Source: JAFNAG01 sp041501225 (GTDB lineage Bacteria; Acidobacteriota; UBA6911). Taken from it: DNA of 64,000 bases. Made by a program: the position numbers and the translations under genes. Location of the stretch: the NCBI GenBank assembly GCA_041501225.1, contig JBGQNR010000003.1:1-64000 (forward strand), in the 5' to 3' direction. Below are positions 50,210 through 59,623 of the stretch, piece after piece (position 1 is the stretch's first letter; each line of letters opens with the position of its first letter). The notes beneath the pieces are model-generated. The model saw only the letters and a list, made by a program, of their open reading frames with translations. It searched no databases and was not told the origin of the DNA.

Positions 50210-52087
50210 TTAGCGCTTCACCACCTGCAGCTCGATACTCGACGGATATTGGGCTGAGCGATACACGCGCTGGGTGGCCTTCTGAAAATCAGCAGATCCA
50301 GCGAGGAAGATATTCGGCACGAAGCGCTGCGGGTTCCTGTCGATCAGCGGAAACCAGGTGCTTTGAACCTGCACCATGATGCGATGACCTTTCAGGAACG
50401 TGTGATCGTTCGTGTGCAGGCTGATTGTGAATTCGGTAGGCTGGCTCGGGATCAGAGGCTCGGGTTTTTCGAAACTGTTGCGGAAGCGTCCGCGGAACAC
50501 CTCGTTGGCGACCATCAGCTGATATCCAGCCATCTTCGCATAGTTTGGATAGGATTCGGGGTAGACATCGATGAGCTTCACAATCCAGTCGCTGTCGCTG
50601 CCCGTCGTAGAAGCAAACAGATGAGTGATGAGGTCGCCTGCTACCGTCAGGTCTTCCGCCAGGGGATCTGTGGACCAGTCGACTGTGTCGGGGCGCTGGT
50701 ACACAAACCGCTGATCTTCCAACAGCCAGGTCGACCAGGTGCTGCCCGGGCCATACGTGGGTTGGATAGGCCGCTGGCGATAGGGGACCGGATGTTCGGG
50801 GTCGGAGAGGTAACTGTCGGACGTATCGGATGTACCTGCTCCCGGCGCTTGATTGGAGAGCCGGCTGTTTGCCTGGAAATAAAGCCTGTTCGTCACTGTG
50901 CCCTTTTGCGGCGGCCAGGCATCCCAGGATCGCCATTGATTTGAACCGGTTTCGAAGGTGAGAGCCTCCGCCAGCGGCAAGGAGCCCTTGTCCTTCAACC
51001 AATAGGTGAACCATGCTTTCTGGACATTTTCGCGGAAATACTGACCGGTACTGCTGTTGAACTGTACGGGACCCAGGCGGCTACCGTCGCCGCGCGCCCA
51101 GCCGCCATGATTCCATGGGCCGACGACAACGTAGTTCATGTGGTTGCTGTCATTTTTCTCGAGCAAATCGTAAATCTTCATGGGTCCGTAGAAATCCTCC
51201 TGGTCCCACCAGCCGGCCACGTTTAGGTTGGGCACGGAGAGCTTAAGATCCCTCAGATAGCGCGGGAATGCCTGCTTCTGCCAGAGCTCGTCATAATTCG
51301 GATGGGCGACAAAATCGTTCCAAGTGGGGATCTTGTCGTGGAAGTAGAGCTTGTTGACGTTGGTCAGAGGTCCCAACCGCAAATACCACTCGAATGTGTC
51401 GGCGATGTCGAAGGGGAAGAGATAATTGGTTTTATCTGTTTCCATTTCGGACGCGTATTCAAAGCCGTAACTCAGTCGGAAAGCACCATTGTGGTGAAAA
51501 TCGTCTCCCAGGAACATGTCGGCCGGAGAAGCCTGCTCGGAGGCCGCTTTCAGGGCAGGATGGGGTTCGAGCAATCCCATCATGGTCAACCAGCCGCCGT
51601 AGGAAATGCCGAGCAAGCCGGCACGGCCGTTGTTGTTGGGGACGTTCTTAACCAGCCAATCAATGGTGTCGTAGGTGTCGGTCCCCTCATCAATGGACTT
51701 GGGATTGCTCCGATCGCGCGGCGGACGCTGCATGACAAACTGCCCTTCGGACTGAAACCGCCCGCGAATGTCCTGAAAAACAAAGATGAAGCCCTCCGGA
51801 ATCAGCTCGCGGTAGTTGTTTAGGGTGCGAGAAAATCCCTTCTCGTCGTCGTCGATGCCGTAAGGAGTGCGGGTGATCAGCAAGGGGAGCGGCCCGGCAG
51901 CATTTTTCGGCACACAGAACTCAGTGCGCAAGTGCACACCATCACGCATCTGAATCATCACGTCCGACCGGGAAAAAGCCTGGCTGAAATCCGCAGTGGC
52001 CTGGCCGGGGCTGCCCTGAGGAACAGCCACGATAGTCATGAGGATGCCGAGCACTGCCAGGATAGGGATCGTTTCCTTCGCTTTCAT
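50210..52087 (-). CDS. CocE/NonD-family hydrolase (X-prolyl dipeptidyl peptidase S15-like)
   Basis: 625 residues. GGAGG lies 4 nt before the ATG at 52087, then a signal peptide (ILAVLGILMTIVAVP). The alpha/beta-hydrolase domain has the Ser nucleophile in GISYGGW, an Asp in GWWDQEDFY and the His in GPWNHGGWARG. The C-terminal third is the jelly-roll domain of this family (HRIMVQVQSTWFPLIDRNPQ). Members include X-prolyl dipeptidyl peptidases, cocaine esterase and glutaryl acylases. Because it is exported among other peptidases, peptide hydrolysis is likely, but ester or amide substrates are equally possible by sequence. Confidence 0.88.
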   Translation of the reverse strand: MKAKETIPILAVLGILMTIVAVPQGSPGQATADFSQAFSRSDVMIQMRDGVHLRTEFCVPKNAAGPLPLLITRTPYGIDDDEKGFSRTLNNYRELIPEGFIFVFQDIRGRFQSEGQFVMQRPPRDRSNPKSIDEGTDTYDTIDWLVKNVPNNNGRAGLLGISYGGWLTMMGLLEPHPALKAASEQASPADMFLGDDFHHNGAFRLSYGFEYASEMETDKTNYLFPFDIADTFEWYLRLGPLTNVNKLYFHDKIPTWNDFVAHPNYDELWQKQAFPRYLRDLKLSVPNLNVAGWWDQEDFYGPMKIYDLLEKNDSNHMNYVVVGPWNHGGWARGDGSRLGPVQFNSSTGQYFRENVQKAWFTYWLKDKGSLPLAEALTFETGSNQWRSWDAWPPQKGTVTNRLYFQANSRLSNQAPGAGTSDTSDSYLSDPEHPVPYRQRPIQPTYGPGSTWSTWLLEDQRFVYQRPDTVDWSTDPLAEDLTVAGDLITHLFASTTGSDSDWIVKLIDVYPESYPNYAKMAGYQLMVANEVFRGRFRNSFEKPEPLIPSQPTEFTISLHTNDHTFLKGHRIMVQVQSTWFPLIDRNPQRFVPNIFLAGSADFQKATQRVYRSAQYPSSIELQVVKR

Positions 52088-52144
52088 TCGGCCTCCTTAT
52101 GACAGCATACAAGTCCTTGCCATTTAGGCTAGAAAAGCAAGAGA

Positions 52145-52239
52145 TCAACGCAGAGGCCGCAGAGGGAGCAGAGAGCACAGAGAGTTTTTGCTTTCCGAAC
52201 AATCTGCGATCTCTGCTCCCTCTGCGCGCTCTGCGTTGA
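52145..52239. repeat. Hairpin element of the GCAGAGG class
   Basis: Arms 52145-52181 and 52203-52239 are 37 bp each and nearly perfect, with units CGCAGAGGC, CGCAGAGGG and AGCAGAGAG. Flanks AGAAAAGCAAGAGATCAACG and TTGAAGCTTTTAGGTTACGG match the copy at 60275. It lies between two minus-strand genes. Confidence 0.85.
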
Positions 52240-52312
52240 AGCTTTTAGGTTACGGATATTCGGCACCGTGATCTTCGTGGCTGCTTTTTCTCACCGAGTA
52301 GCTGGTCCTGGA

Positions 52313-53608
52313 TCAAAGCCGCCAGAGAGTAATGCCTTCCGGGGTCTGCTCGCGGGGCAGAACCTTGCGCACATCTGCGACGACTCCGTGTCCGCCTTTT
52401 AGCAGCCCAGCCACCAGTTTCCACGGGTCCGTTTTGAACTGGTCGTGCGCCACTGCCAGAATTACGGCGTTTGCCGGCCTCAGTTTCTCCATAGGCAAAA
52501 GCCTGATGCCATACTCGTGCTCCGCCTCTTCCGGATAAGCCAGAGGATCGTAAACCTGCACGTCAAAGCTGTACGAATTCAGAGCCTTGACGATGTCGAT
52601 CACGCGCGTGTTGCGCAAGTCACTGACGTTCTCCTTGAAGGTGAAGCCAAGGATGGTTGCCAGCGGCCGGCTGCCATCAAAACTGACCTTGCCGCGGGCC
52701 AAGGCGCGCTTGACGACCTCCTTGGCCACGAAGACGCCCATGCCGTCATTGATGCGCCGGCCGGAGAGAATCACTTGAGGAATGTAACCGAGCTGTTCGG
52801 CTTTGTGAGTCAGGTAGTAAGGATCGACGCCAATGCAGTGCCCACCGACCAATCCGGGGGCGAACTTGAGGAAGTTCCATTTCGTTCCGGCCGCCTCCAG
52901 GACATCGTGGGTGTCGATTCCCATGCGATGGAAGATAATCGCAAGTTCGTTAATGAGGGCGATGTTAAGATCGCGTTGCGTGTTTTCGATGACCTTCGCA
53001 GCCTCGGCGACTTTGATGGAGGCAGCCTTGTGCACGCCCGCTGCCACCACGGAGGAGTAGACCGACGCCACGATCTCGAGGGTTTCGGCATCCTGTCCGG
53101 AGACCACCTTGAGAATCTTCGTGAAGGTGTGCTCATGATCGCCCGGGTTGATCCGCTCCGGTGAATACCCGACCTTGAACTCCTTGCCGCACTTGAAGCC
53201 CGATTCCTTTTCCAGGATCGGGATACAGACTTCCTCGGTCGCTCCAGGGTAGACTGTGGATTCATAGACAATGATGGAGCCAGGGCGGAGGTTGCGTCCG
53301 ACGGTTTCGGAAGAACGGACGAGCGGAGTCAGATCCGGCCGCTTGGCATCATCCACGGGCGTCGGAACGGCCACGATGATGAAATCCGCTTCGCGCAAAC
53401 GCGCCGGATCGGTGGTATATTCCGCTTTGCCCCCTTCAAAATCGGATTTCGGCACATCCTTGTTGCGATCGTAACCAGCCTTCAGTTCTTTGACCCGCGC
53501 CTCATTGATGTCGAACGCGATGACATGCCCCTTCTTGCCGAAGGCAACCGCAATCGGCAGACCGACGTATCCGAGTCCCACAATGGCTACTTTACGATTA
53601 TGCCCCAT
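52313..53608 (-). CDS. UDP-sugar 6-dehydrogenase (UDP-N-acetylhexosamine type)
   Basis: 431 residues from the ATG at 53608 with GGAG 5 nt upstream. The NAD site VAIVGLGYVGLPIAVAFGKKG, the TPVDDAKRPDLTPL segment, the nucleophile Cys in GGHCIGVDPYY and the C-terminal DPLAYPEEAEHEYG region place it with WbpA/TviB-like enzymes that oxidise UDP-N-acetylglucosamine or -galactosamine to the uronic acid, rather than with UDP-glucose dehydrogenase. The product would feed capsule, O-antigen or exopolysaccharide. No glycosyltransferases are nearby; the epimerase at 39.6-40.6 kb is the only other sugar-nucleotide gene. Confidence 0.88.
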   Translation of the reverse strand: MGHNRKVAIVGLGYVGLPIAVAFGKKGHVIAFDINEARVKELKAGYDRNKDVPKSDFEGGKAEYTTDPARLREADFIIVAVPTPVDDAKRPDLTPLVRSSETVGRNLRPGSIIVYESTVYPGATEEVCIPILEKESGFKCGKEFKVGYSPERINPGDHEHTFTKILKVVSGQDAETLEIVASVYSSVVAAGVHKAASIKVAEAAKVIENTQRDLNIALINELAIIFHRMGIDTHDVLEAAGTKWNFLKFAPGLVGGHCIGVDPYYLTHKAEQLGYIPQVILSGRRINDGMGVFVAKEVVKRALARGKVSFDGSRPLATILGFTFKENVSDLRNTRVIDIVKALNSYSFDVQVYDPLAYPEEAEHEYGIRLLPMEKLRPANAVILAVAHDQFKTDPWKLVAGLLKGGHGVVADVRKVLPREQTPEGITLWRL

Positions 53609-53660
53609 CTTCACTCCTGCTTCGTGAATAACTTTTAGTGTCTTGGAGTTCTAGAGGTTA

Positions 53661-53982
53661 CTATACATGACGACCTAAGTCGTGAGCTTTTTTTGAACCA
53701 CGAAGACCGCGAAGACCGCAAAGCCATGCGCTCTCGCTTCCTCCGCAGGGGCAGCCCCCGGCTAACATCTTTGCGCGAGGCGCACGGGAAAACGCTTGCA
53801 GATCCCAACGCCTGAGTCCCTCTTTCACCAGCGCTTTCCCGCGCGCCTCGCGCAAAGATGTTGCAGCGCATAGCGCTGTGCCCCTGCGGAGGAAGTGAGA
53901 GCGCATGTACGAAAACCTTTCTGCGTTTATGACCTTCGCGGTCTTCGCGGTTTTTGTTCACCACTTATGTCGCTATGTATAG
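53661..53982. repeat. 322-bp nested imperfect palindrome (MITE-like)
   Basis: The ends CTATACAT (53661-53668) and ATGTATAG (53975-53982) are perfect inverted repeats. Moving inward both sides carry ACGAC/TAAGT blocks, a period-9 arm (CCGCGAAGACCGC), then CATGCGCTCTCxCTTCCTCC followed by GCAGGGGCA, and then AACATCTTTGCGCGAGGCGC. The centre near 53815 is unpaired. It looks like one element inserted in another. The rest of the 592-bp gap 53609-54200 shows no gene. Confidence 0.85.
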
Positions 53983-54200
53983 TCCGCTTAACCACTAAGA
54001 CTCGAAGGCTCTATGAACTGCATCATCTTCATGCGTCGTAGGGTGCGCCCTCGCTGCATGGGAGACTGTTCAGGATACTCATCGGACTCTCTGCGCCTGA
54101 AGTGAGAGAAAACCCGCTTGGCTCAGCGTGCCGCATCCGCGACAAAAAGAAGTGTCTGCAGTGCTTGATTTCTATCCCTGCGCCACCCACATCGGACCGG

Positions 54201-55892
54201 CTATTTGATCTCTTTACGAAACTTGAATATAGGATAGACGATAGGGTGCTGTTCGACGCCCAGCGCGCGCAGATAATTGTCCAAAACGCCCCAGCCGACA
54301 AAACCATCCGCCGATTGCGGCTCCAGATAATAGAAGGCCGCGTTGGCCATGGGCTGGGCCATATCCAGGAAATAGGTTCCTGCGGGGAACTCCCTGGTGC
54401 TGGACCCTAAGAATCCGCCTTCGAGCGTGGTCATGCTGCCCGGGCGTGATTTGACCATTCTATCGACGACGAACTCATCGCCGACCGCCTTCATGGGCTT
54501 ATCGAGCGTCTGGACCCGGATATTATGCGTGCGCAGCTTGGCAACAAGATCCTGCAGATCAGCGGAGATGAGGTAACCTCGGGGTACGACTGCCTCCCTG
54601 GTTCCCACCGGCTTGGTAAGATGTTCCACATCGTGGACGACTTCCGGCGGCCCACTGGCAGAGCCGGGCGCGGTCGCGCGCACGCTCGTGCCGGGAAGGT
54701 AGGCAGTGGCATTCGTCCTGTAGGCCAGCAGGTCAATCTTGCCCCAGGATTCGTATTTGCCCGCGATCCAGTTTTTCAATCCCCAGGACTCAGCCTGGGC
54801 ACGTACCTTGGCCGTCGTTTCGTCGTCGGCATCCTTGCAGATTTTCTGCATTTCCTTCCCGTGAGCATTGGTGAACTCGAGCAGCGCCAGAATATAGGCA
54901 TATTGGGCGTAGATGCGGCGTTCGAATGCCGGGTGGCCCGGGGTCTCGGTGATGATCGCCATCCGGTTGCGCAGGCCGTAGTCGTTGACGACGAATTTAG
55001 CCTCGTTGCTCCAGATCGCCCGGTCGTGGCTCCATTCGGTCGGCGGCCACTTGCTCTCATCGAACAGGCAATGGGTGAAGGTCTCGAGCCCGAAGTCCCG
55101 CCTTACCGCTTCACGCACGGCCGGGAAGAGGGTGTCCCAGACGTAGCCGCGCGGAGCAGGGTGCGCGGTGGGCATGGTGCAGGTGGCGTAGGTATTGGCA
55201 TAGCCATGATTAACGCGCCCCATGAGATGCAGGTCGACGAACAGTACGGGGTCCCACCGGTTGAGGATGGTCTGATACAGCCCTGTGGCCTCGATGCTCT
55301 CCAGCTTGACTGCGTCGCGATTGAGGTCGAGGCCGGCTGCATTTGTTCGCTGCCCCACGATGTGGGGCGTGCCGTCCTGGGTTGTGAAAGTATCCGTCCC
55401 ATCCACGTTGAAGATGGGCAGGAAAATCACGATCTGATTGTCGAGCAGTTGCTTCCGGCTTCCGAAGAGAATCTCTCTCATCGCCATCAGAATCGCTTCC
55501 GTACCTTCGGGTTCGGCAGGATGGATGTTTCCTTCGATGAACATCACAGGCTTACCGGATTTGAGTGCCTCCTGCGGTGTGGATACGCGCGGATTGGCCA
55601 GCACAACCGCGGGTGCGACCTTGCGGAGCGGGCTGGTGAAGGCATTAATGACCTGGAGGTTCTCGCTGTTCCATTTCAGGGTGTCCACGAACTCCTGAAG
55701 ATCGATCGTCGATGTCGTTCTGGCATAGTTGGTCTTTTCGGGAACCGTGAGGAACTTCGCCGGCCATTTCCCATTCCAACCCTTGGGAACTTCGTCGGCC
55801 CAGTAAATCTTCGGTTGCTGGGCGCCGACGGTCATGGCAAGGACCGCCACAAATAATGTGGCTGGCAGAAAAAATCTGGCTCGCGGCATCAT
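54201..55892 (-). CDS. M14-family zinc carboxypeptidase
   Basis: 563 residues. GGAG lies 5 nt before the ATG at 55892 and a signal peptide follows (RARFFLPATLFVAVLAMTVGA). The zinc site is HPAEPEGTEA in GNIHPAEPEG and the His in FVDLHLMG; AAGLDLNRD is the substrate carboxylate-binding segment. Glu in ITETPGH is in the position of the catalytic base. A C-terminal domain of about 200 residues is beta-rich. Acidobacterial and related M14 proteins of this size are often annotated as peptidase M14 with unknown specificity. It adds a carboxy-terminal activity to the exopeptidase set of this region. Confidence 0.88.
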   Translation of the reverse strand: MMPRARFFLPATLFVAVLAMTVGAQQPKIYWADEVPKGWNGKWPAKFLTVPEKTNYARTTSTIDLQEFVDTLKWNSENLQVINAFTSPLRKVAPAVVLANPRVSTPQEALKSGKPVMFIEGNIHPAEPEGTEAILMAMREILFGSRKQLLDNQIVIFLPIFNVDGTDTFTTQDGTPHIVGQRTNAAGLDLNRDAVKLESIEATGLYQTILNRWDPVLFVDLHLMGRVNHGYANTYATCTMPTAHPAPRGYVWDTLFPAVREAVRRDFGLETFTHCLFDESKWPPTEWSHDRAIWSNEAKFVVNDYGLRNRMAIITETPGHPAFERRIYAQYAYILALLEFTNAHGKEMQKICKDADDETTAKVRAQAESWGLKNWIAGKYESWGKIDLLAYRTNATAYLPGTSVRATAPGSASGPPEVVHDVEHLTKPVGTREAVVPRGYLISADLQDLVAKLRTHNIRVQTLDKPMKAVGDEFVVDRMVKSRPGSMTTLEGGFLGSSTREFPAGTYFLDMAQPMANAAFYYLEPQSADGFVGWGVLDNYLRALGVEQHPIVYPIFKFRKEIK

Positions 55893-56217
55893 AAAATCTC
55901 CTCACAACTTGATTCGGCTTGTACCCAACCCTTTTGCTCCGGCAGCACTTTCACGAGGAGTTACTGCATTCTCGTCGTCCGAAATCCCTTTCTTCGGCAT
56001 CGGGATCTGGCTGGACCGGTGCTGTGGCAAACTGCACGACGGTGGTAGCCTACGCCAACGGCTTCGAGTTTTGCAAGTTGGATTCGACTGCGGACCAGAG
56101 AGCCGATAGAAGATGCTCGATGGGCTACATGACGAACGAGAGGATTGGAGGATGGAGAATACTTGATGAGGGAGAGGTGAGGCTGGGGGCGGATTGCCCC
56201 CAGCCAGCTTTTACTAC
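55893..56217. other. Intergenic region between TonB receptor and M14 genes
   Basis: 325 bp on the minus-strand path from the receptor stop to the M14 start. The only clear structure is the hairpin at 56181-56203. I see no gene and no repeat of the families found elsewhere. Confidence 0.5.
56181..56203 (-). terminator. GC hairpin after the TonB receptor gene
   Basis: GCTGGGGGC (56181-56189) and GCCCCCAGC (56195-56203) with a 5-nt loop, starting 15 bp past the receptor stop. On the minus strand no U-tract follows; on the plus strand CAGCTTTTAC follows. Likely a transcript end. Confidence 0.5.
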
Positions 56218-59200
56218 TTAGAAGAACAAACGCATGCTCACCTGGCAACGGCGGGCATTGGTGCCATCAGGGAATCCCTGGGACTGTGTGCCAGTCCCGA
56301 GGTTGGCAACCGGCTTGAGAATGCCGCCGCTGGCGTTATAGGCCGTGGTGTTGATCGCGGTATCGGTGATGGTGTTGAACAGGTTGAAGGCTTCAAACAT
56401 CAGGTTCAGCTTGACGCGTTCAGTGAAGGGCAGCACGCGCGTCAGGCGCGCGTCCACGCGGTAGTACTGGTCGATGTCCAGGCTTCCCACGCTCCAGAAA
56501 GGTACCCGGGTCCAGCCGCCTGAACCATTGAGCGTCGAGTATGGCATGGCGTAGCCCGTGAACTGCGTAGTGCTTTGGACGTTGACTGTCGCCGTCCAAG
56601 GATGCGCGGATGCCAGCGTGGTGATGCCGGACAACTGCCACCCGTTAATCAGGTAGCGGGCCAGGGCTGAATTACTCTGCGTGAAGGTGGGCTGCCACAG
56701 GAAACTGATGACCATGCGATGTCGCTGATCCATGGTGGAACTCCCCCGGTCAAATGAATAATTGCCGGGAATTGTAACGTTGTTGTAACCCCAACTGATG
56801 TTCCATGATGCGCCCTGCTGGTTGGCGTCGTCGATAGCATGAGACCATGTGTAAGCGACAGTGCCGGTTATGCCATGCGACATGCGTTTGCGGAGTTGGA
56901 GGGCCAGCCCGTTATACCAGGATTGACCGCCATTCTCGACCTGGAGAATCTTGCCATAACGCGTGTCCGGCTTATTCTTGGAAAGATAGACGGGGGTCGA
57001 GTACGTCCCCACGATATTGGAGAATGCATCCTGGATTGTGTAGGTCTGGGTCGGGCCAGGATCCCCAAGGTTTACGTCGCGCTGGGTCCATATACCGATG
57101 CCGCGGCTCCAGATGTAGCTCGCGGTAAGGGCCAGATCCTTGGTGAGCTCACGCTCGATGGCCAGGGTGCCCTGCTGCGTATATGGATTGTGGAAGTCCG
57201 GAGCGGCGAAGGTCAGATTCGAAGTGCCGGTCGGCAATCCCGTTGCGCTCGGAAACACGCTAGGAAATACCGGTGCGCCTGCTGTGGTAGGAGAGACATA
57301 GATATTAGTCTGGAATTTGCCGTTGCCAAGCAGCAAGGTATCCAAGCCGTTTGTGTGGAAACGGGCCCAGAAAATGCCATAACCGGCGCGCAGCACGGTC
57401 TTGGAGTCAATCAAGTAAACCATTCCGACACGCGGCGCAAAATTCTTGGTCGGTGATGGAATGGACGACGTCTGCGGGTAGTCGGGATTGGTCACCCATG
57501 GCTGCGGAATATAAGTATGCTCGTAGCGAATTCCGTAGTTGAACGTCAACTTCCGCCCGACTCTCCATACATCCTGCGCATAGAAAGCGATGTCGGTAGT
57601 GCGGACATTCTGGATCGGATTGCCGAATGCCTGGGTGAAGTTGGAATAGCCTTTATTCCCGGCAGTTGTGTTGCCGGAGAAATCCTTGGCGAAATTGGTC
57701 AGGCTCGAATAGCTGTAGCCGCCATTCCCGTTATATAACTGATTCATCCAGTCCTGAGTCGTCGCGATATCGACGCCGAACTTGTAGGCATGAGCGCCCT
57801 GGGTCCAGCTCAGGTTATCTGCGAACTGGAAGCGCAACTCGCTGGGGTACGTACGCGGGTAGGCTTGAGCGGCACCGATGGTCGTGCCGTAAAGTGTGAT
57901 GTAAAGACCGCCTGTTTCTTTCGGCCACAGATCACCGGCCGCAGGATCGGAAAGCCGATCTTTGAAAAAGCCGAAACGGAATTCATTGAGAACTTTCGGG
58001 CTGAAGACGCGGATCCACGAGGCCTTGCCGTAGCGCGTTTCCACCGTGGAGTTTCCGTTATTGGCGAGCGCGTTGCCGTTGCTGAGCACCGCCTGGGTTT
58101 GAATCCCGTGCGGCGACTTCCAGTGCATCAAATTCCCATCGAAACTGAAGGAATCGCGTTCGGAGGGGCGCCAGTCGAACTTCAGGAATCCCATCGCGGA
58201 GTCCACGGTGCGTGGAACCAGCACATCCATCTGCCGCTTGATGAAGTCAATCGCGGTGGCGCACTGGGTCGGGGTGGCCGTGCAAGGCGCCGTAATGTTA
58301 TATCCGCCTGCATCGGTCAGGGAGTTATTGATGATGCGGTTGATGGCCGGGAAATTCCTTTTGACGATCTCGCCATTTGCGAAGAAGAAGAGCTTGTCCT
58401 TCACGATCGGGCCGCCCAGGCTGCCACCCGCCTGATGGCGCCACTCGGACGGATTCAAGCCCTTGGGGGCATAACGATCCATGGCGTTCAGCGTACGGTT
58501 GCGGAAGTACCAGTAAGCTGTCCCGTGCATATCGTTGGATCCGCTGCGGGTGACGGTGTTGATCACCCCACCCATCGCACGCCCGAACTCGGCCGAAAAG
58601 CCATTGGAAAGCACCTGGAATTCCTGCACCGCATCCTGCGATATCTGGGTTGTGATACGGGTACGGCCCGCGTTTTCGTTGTAGAAGCCCTGGGTCGTGT
58701 CGTTGCCATCGGTCAGGAACGAGTTGCTGCCGGCAATGCCGCGGAAACTGACCAGGCCGAACGTGCCGTCATCGGTTACCGCGGGCGTGATCAGTACAAA
58801 AGTATCGGCACGGCGTCCGTTGATCGGAAGATTTTCAATCTGGAGCTTCTCGACGACCTGAGACACGTCGGTCTTGGAGGTTTCCACCAGCGGGGCTTCG
58901 CCCGTTACCACAAGCTCGGTCGTGGCTCCTGCCACTTTCAGGGTAACCTGGAAATTCACCGTCTGGCCGACGAGGATCTCAAAATCCTTGGCTTCCCACT
59001 TGCCGAAATTCGGCATCGTGACGGTCAGGCTGTAACCCGTCGACGGCACCAACGCCGGCGCGGAAAAGACGCCAGCCTCAGTAGTAATCAGGTTTCGTGT
59101 AATTCCCTTGGAGGGATTGGAGATCACCACCTGCGCCCCGGGCACCGTGGCGCCGCTCGAATCACGCACGACCCCTGAGATTCCTCCCATGCCGGCTACT

Positions 59201-59280
59201 GCCTGGGCCCAAGCAGAGCCGGATAAGGCCGTGAGGACAATGAGTACAATAAGCAGCAGCTTGCTTTTGGAAACTTCCAT
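56218..59280 (-). CDS. TonB-dependent receptor, Oar-like with carboxypeptidase-regulatory domain
   Basis: 1,020 residues. The ATG at 59280 has GAGGAG 7 nt upstream and a signal peptide (KLLLIVLIVLTALSGSAWA). A carboxypeptidase-regulatory-like domain (about 30-115, GGISGVVRDSSGATVPGAQV) precedes the plug (about 120-260, ENLPINGRRADTF, FRGIAGSNSFLTDG, NTVTRSGSNDMHG) and a long barrel that ends in the aromatic residues SMRLFF. These receptors are abundant in Acidobacteriota and import large or polymeric nutrients across the outer membrane with TonB energy. No TonB box is obvious. No SusD-like partner is adjacent. The nearby secreted peptidases hint at peptide uptake (inference). Confidence 0.93.
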   Translation of the reverse strand: MEVSKSKLLLIVLIVLTALSGSAWAQAVAGMGGISGVVRDSSGATVPGAQVVISNPSKGITRNLITTEAGVFSAPALVPSTGYSLTVTMPNFGKWEAKDFEILVGQTVNFQVTLKVAGATTELVVTGEAPLVETSKTDVSQVVEKLQIENLPINGRRADTFVLITPAVTDDGTFGLVSFRGIAGSNSFLTDGNDTTQGFYNENAGRTRITTQISQDAVQEFQVLSNGFSAEFGRAMGGVINTVTRSGSNDMHGTAYWYFRNRTLNAMDRYAPKGLNPSEWRHQAGGSLGGPIVKDKLFFFANGEIVKRNFPAINRIINNSLTDAGGYNITAPCTATPTQCATAIDFIKRQMDVLVPRTVDSAMGFLKFDWRPSERDSFSFDGNLMHWKSPHGIQTQAVLSNGNALANNGNSTVETRYGKASWIRVFSPKVLNEFRFGFFKDRLSDPAAGDLWPKETGGLYITLYGTTIGAAQAYPRTYPSELRFQFADNLSWTQGAHAYKFGVDIATTQDWMNQLYNGNGGYSYSSLTNFAKDFSGNTTAGNKGYSNFTQAFGNPIQNVRTTDIAFYAQDVWRVGRKLTFNYGIRYEHTYIPQPWVTNPDYPQTSSIPSPTKNFAPRVGMVYLIDSKTVLRAGYGIFWARFHTNGLDTLLLGNGKFQTNIYVSPTTAGAPVFPSVFPSATGLPTGTSNLTFAAPDFHNPYTQQGTLAIERELTKDLALTASYIWSRGIGIWTQRDVNLGDPGPTQTYTIQDAFSNIVGTYSTPVYLSKNKPDTRYGKILQVENGGQSWYNGLALQLRKRMSHGITGTVAYTWSHAIDDANQQGASWNISWGYNNVTIPGNYSFDRGSSTMDQRHRMVISFLWQPTFTQSNSALARYLINGWQLSGITTLASAHPWTATVNVQSTTQFTGYAMPYSTLNGSGGWTRVPFWSVGSLDIDQYYRVDARLTRVLPFTERVKLNLMFEAFNLFNTITDTAINTTAYNASGGILKPVANLGTGTQSQGFPDGTNARRCQVSMRLFF

Positions 59281-59623
59281 GTTATTTCTCCTCAATTATG
59301 AAAGAAAGGCGCGTCCGTCACCTTAGATGCGCGTCTTTTGCGGAAGTAGGAAATTTAGCTGATTTACCAGGAGAGGGTCAAATGAATTCCACGTGAATGT
59401 CGCGACTTGATCTTTGAGTTTTGCCCGGCCCGCTCCGGGAGCCCAGCCTCTTGCCGGAATATGGGCTGATTCCGATCCTTAGATCGACGCTGCATTTCCA
59501 GCTTGCTCCCGGATGTGCACCCGAGATACAAATACGCATCGGGCGGCCGGCTGGTTCCTTTTTGGAGACGTTCTCCCCTCGAGTCGTGAATAGCCCCGCA
59601 ATATTGGTAGCTGAGGATCGATC
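59281..59623. other. Divergent intergenic region, TonB receptor / thymidine kinase
   Basis: 343 bp that must contain promoters for both divergent genes. I looked for a riboswitch-like fold and for hairpin elements of the local families and found none. AT-rich DNA at 59340-59370 may hold the receptor promoter. Confidence 0.45.

Noticed and set aside
53609..54200. Open frames of 80-110 codons across the nested palindrome
   Set aside because: They arise from the arms of the 322-bp palindrome in opposite frames, have no ribosome site, and encode no recognisable sequence such as a transposase.
57790..59178. 462-codon plus-strand open frame opposite the TonB receptor
   Set aside because: It runs antisense through conserved plug and barrel segments of the receptor, and its product has no signal, domain or ribosome site.
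59281..59623. Possible riboswitch in the leader of the TonB receptor
   Set aside because: No cobalamin-box-like sequence or nested stems could be recognised, and carboxypeptidase-regulatory receptors of this type are not usually riboswitch-controlled.
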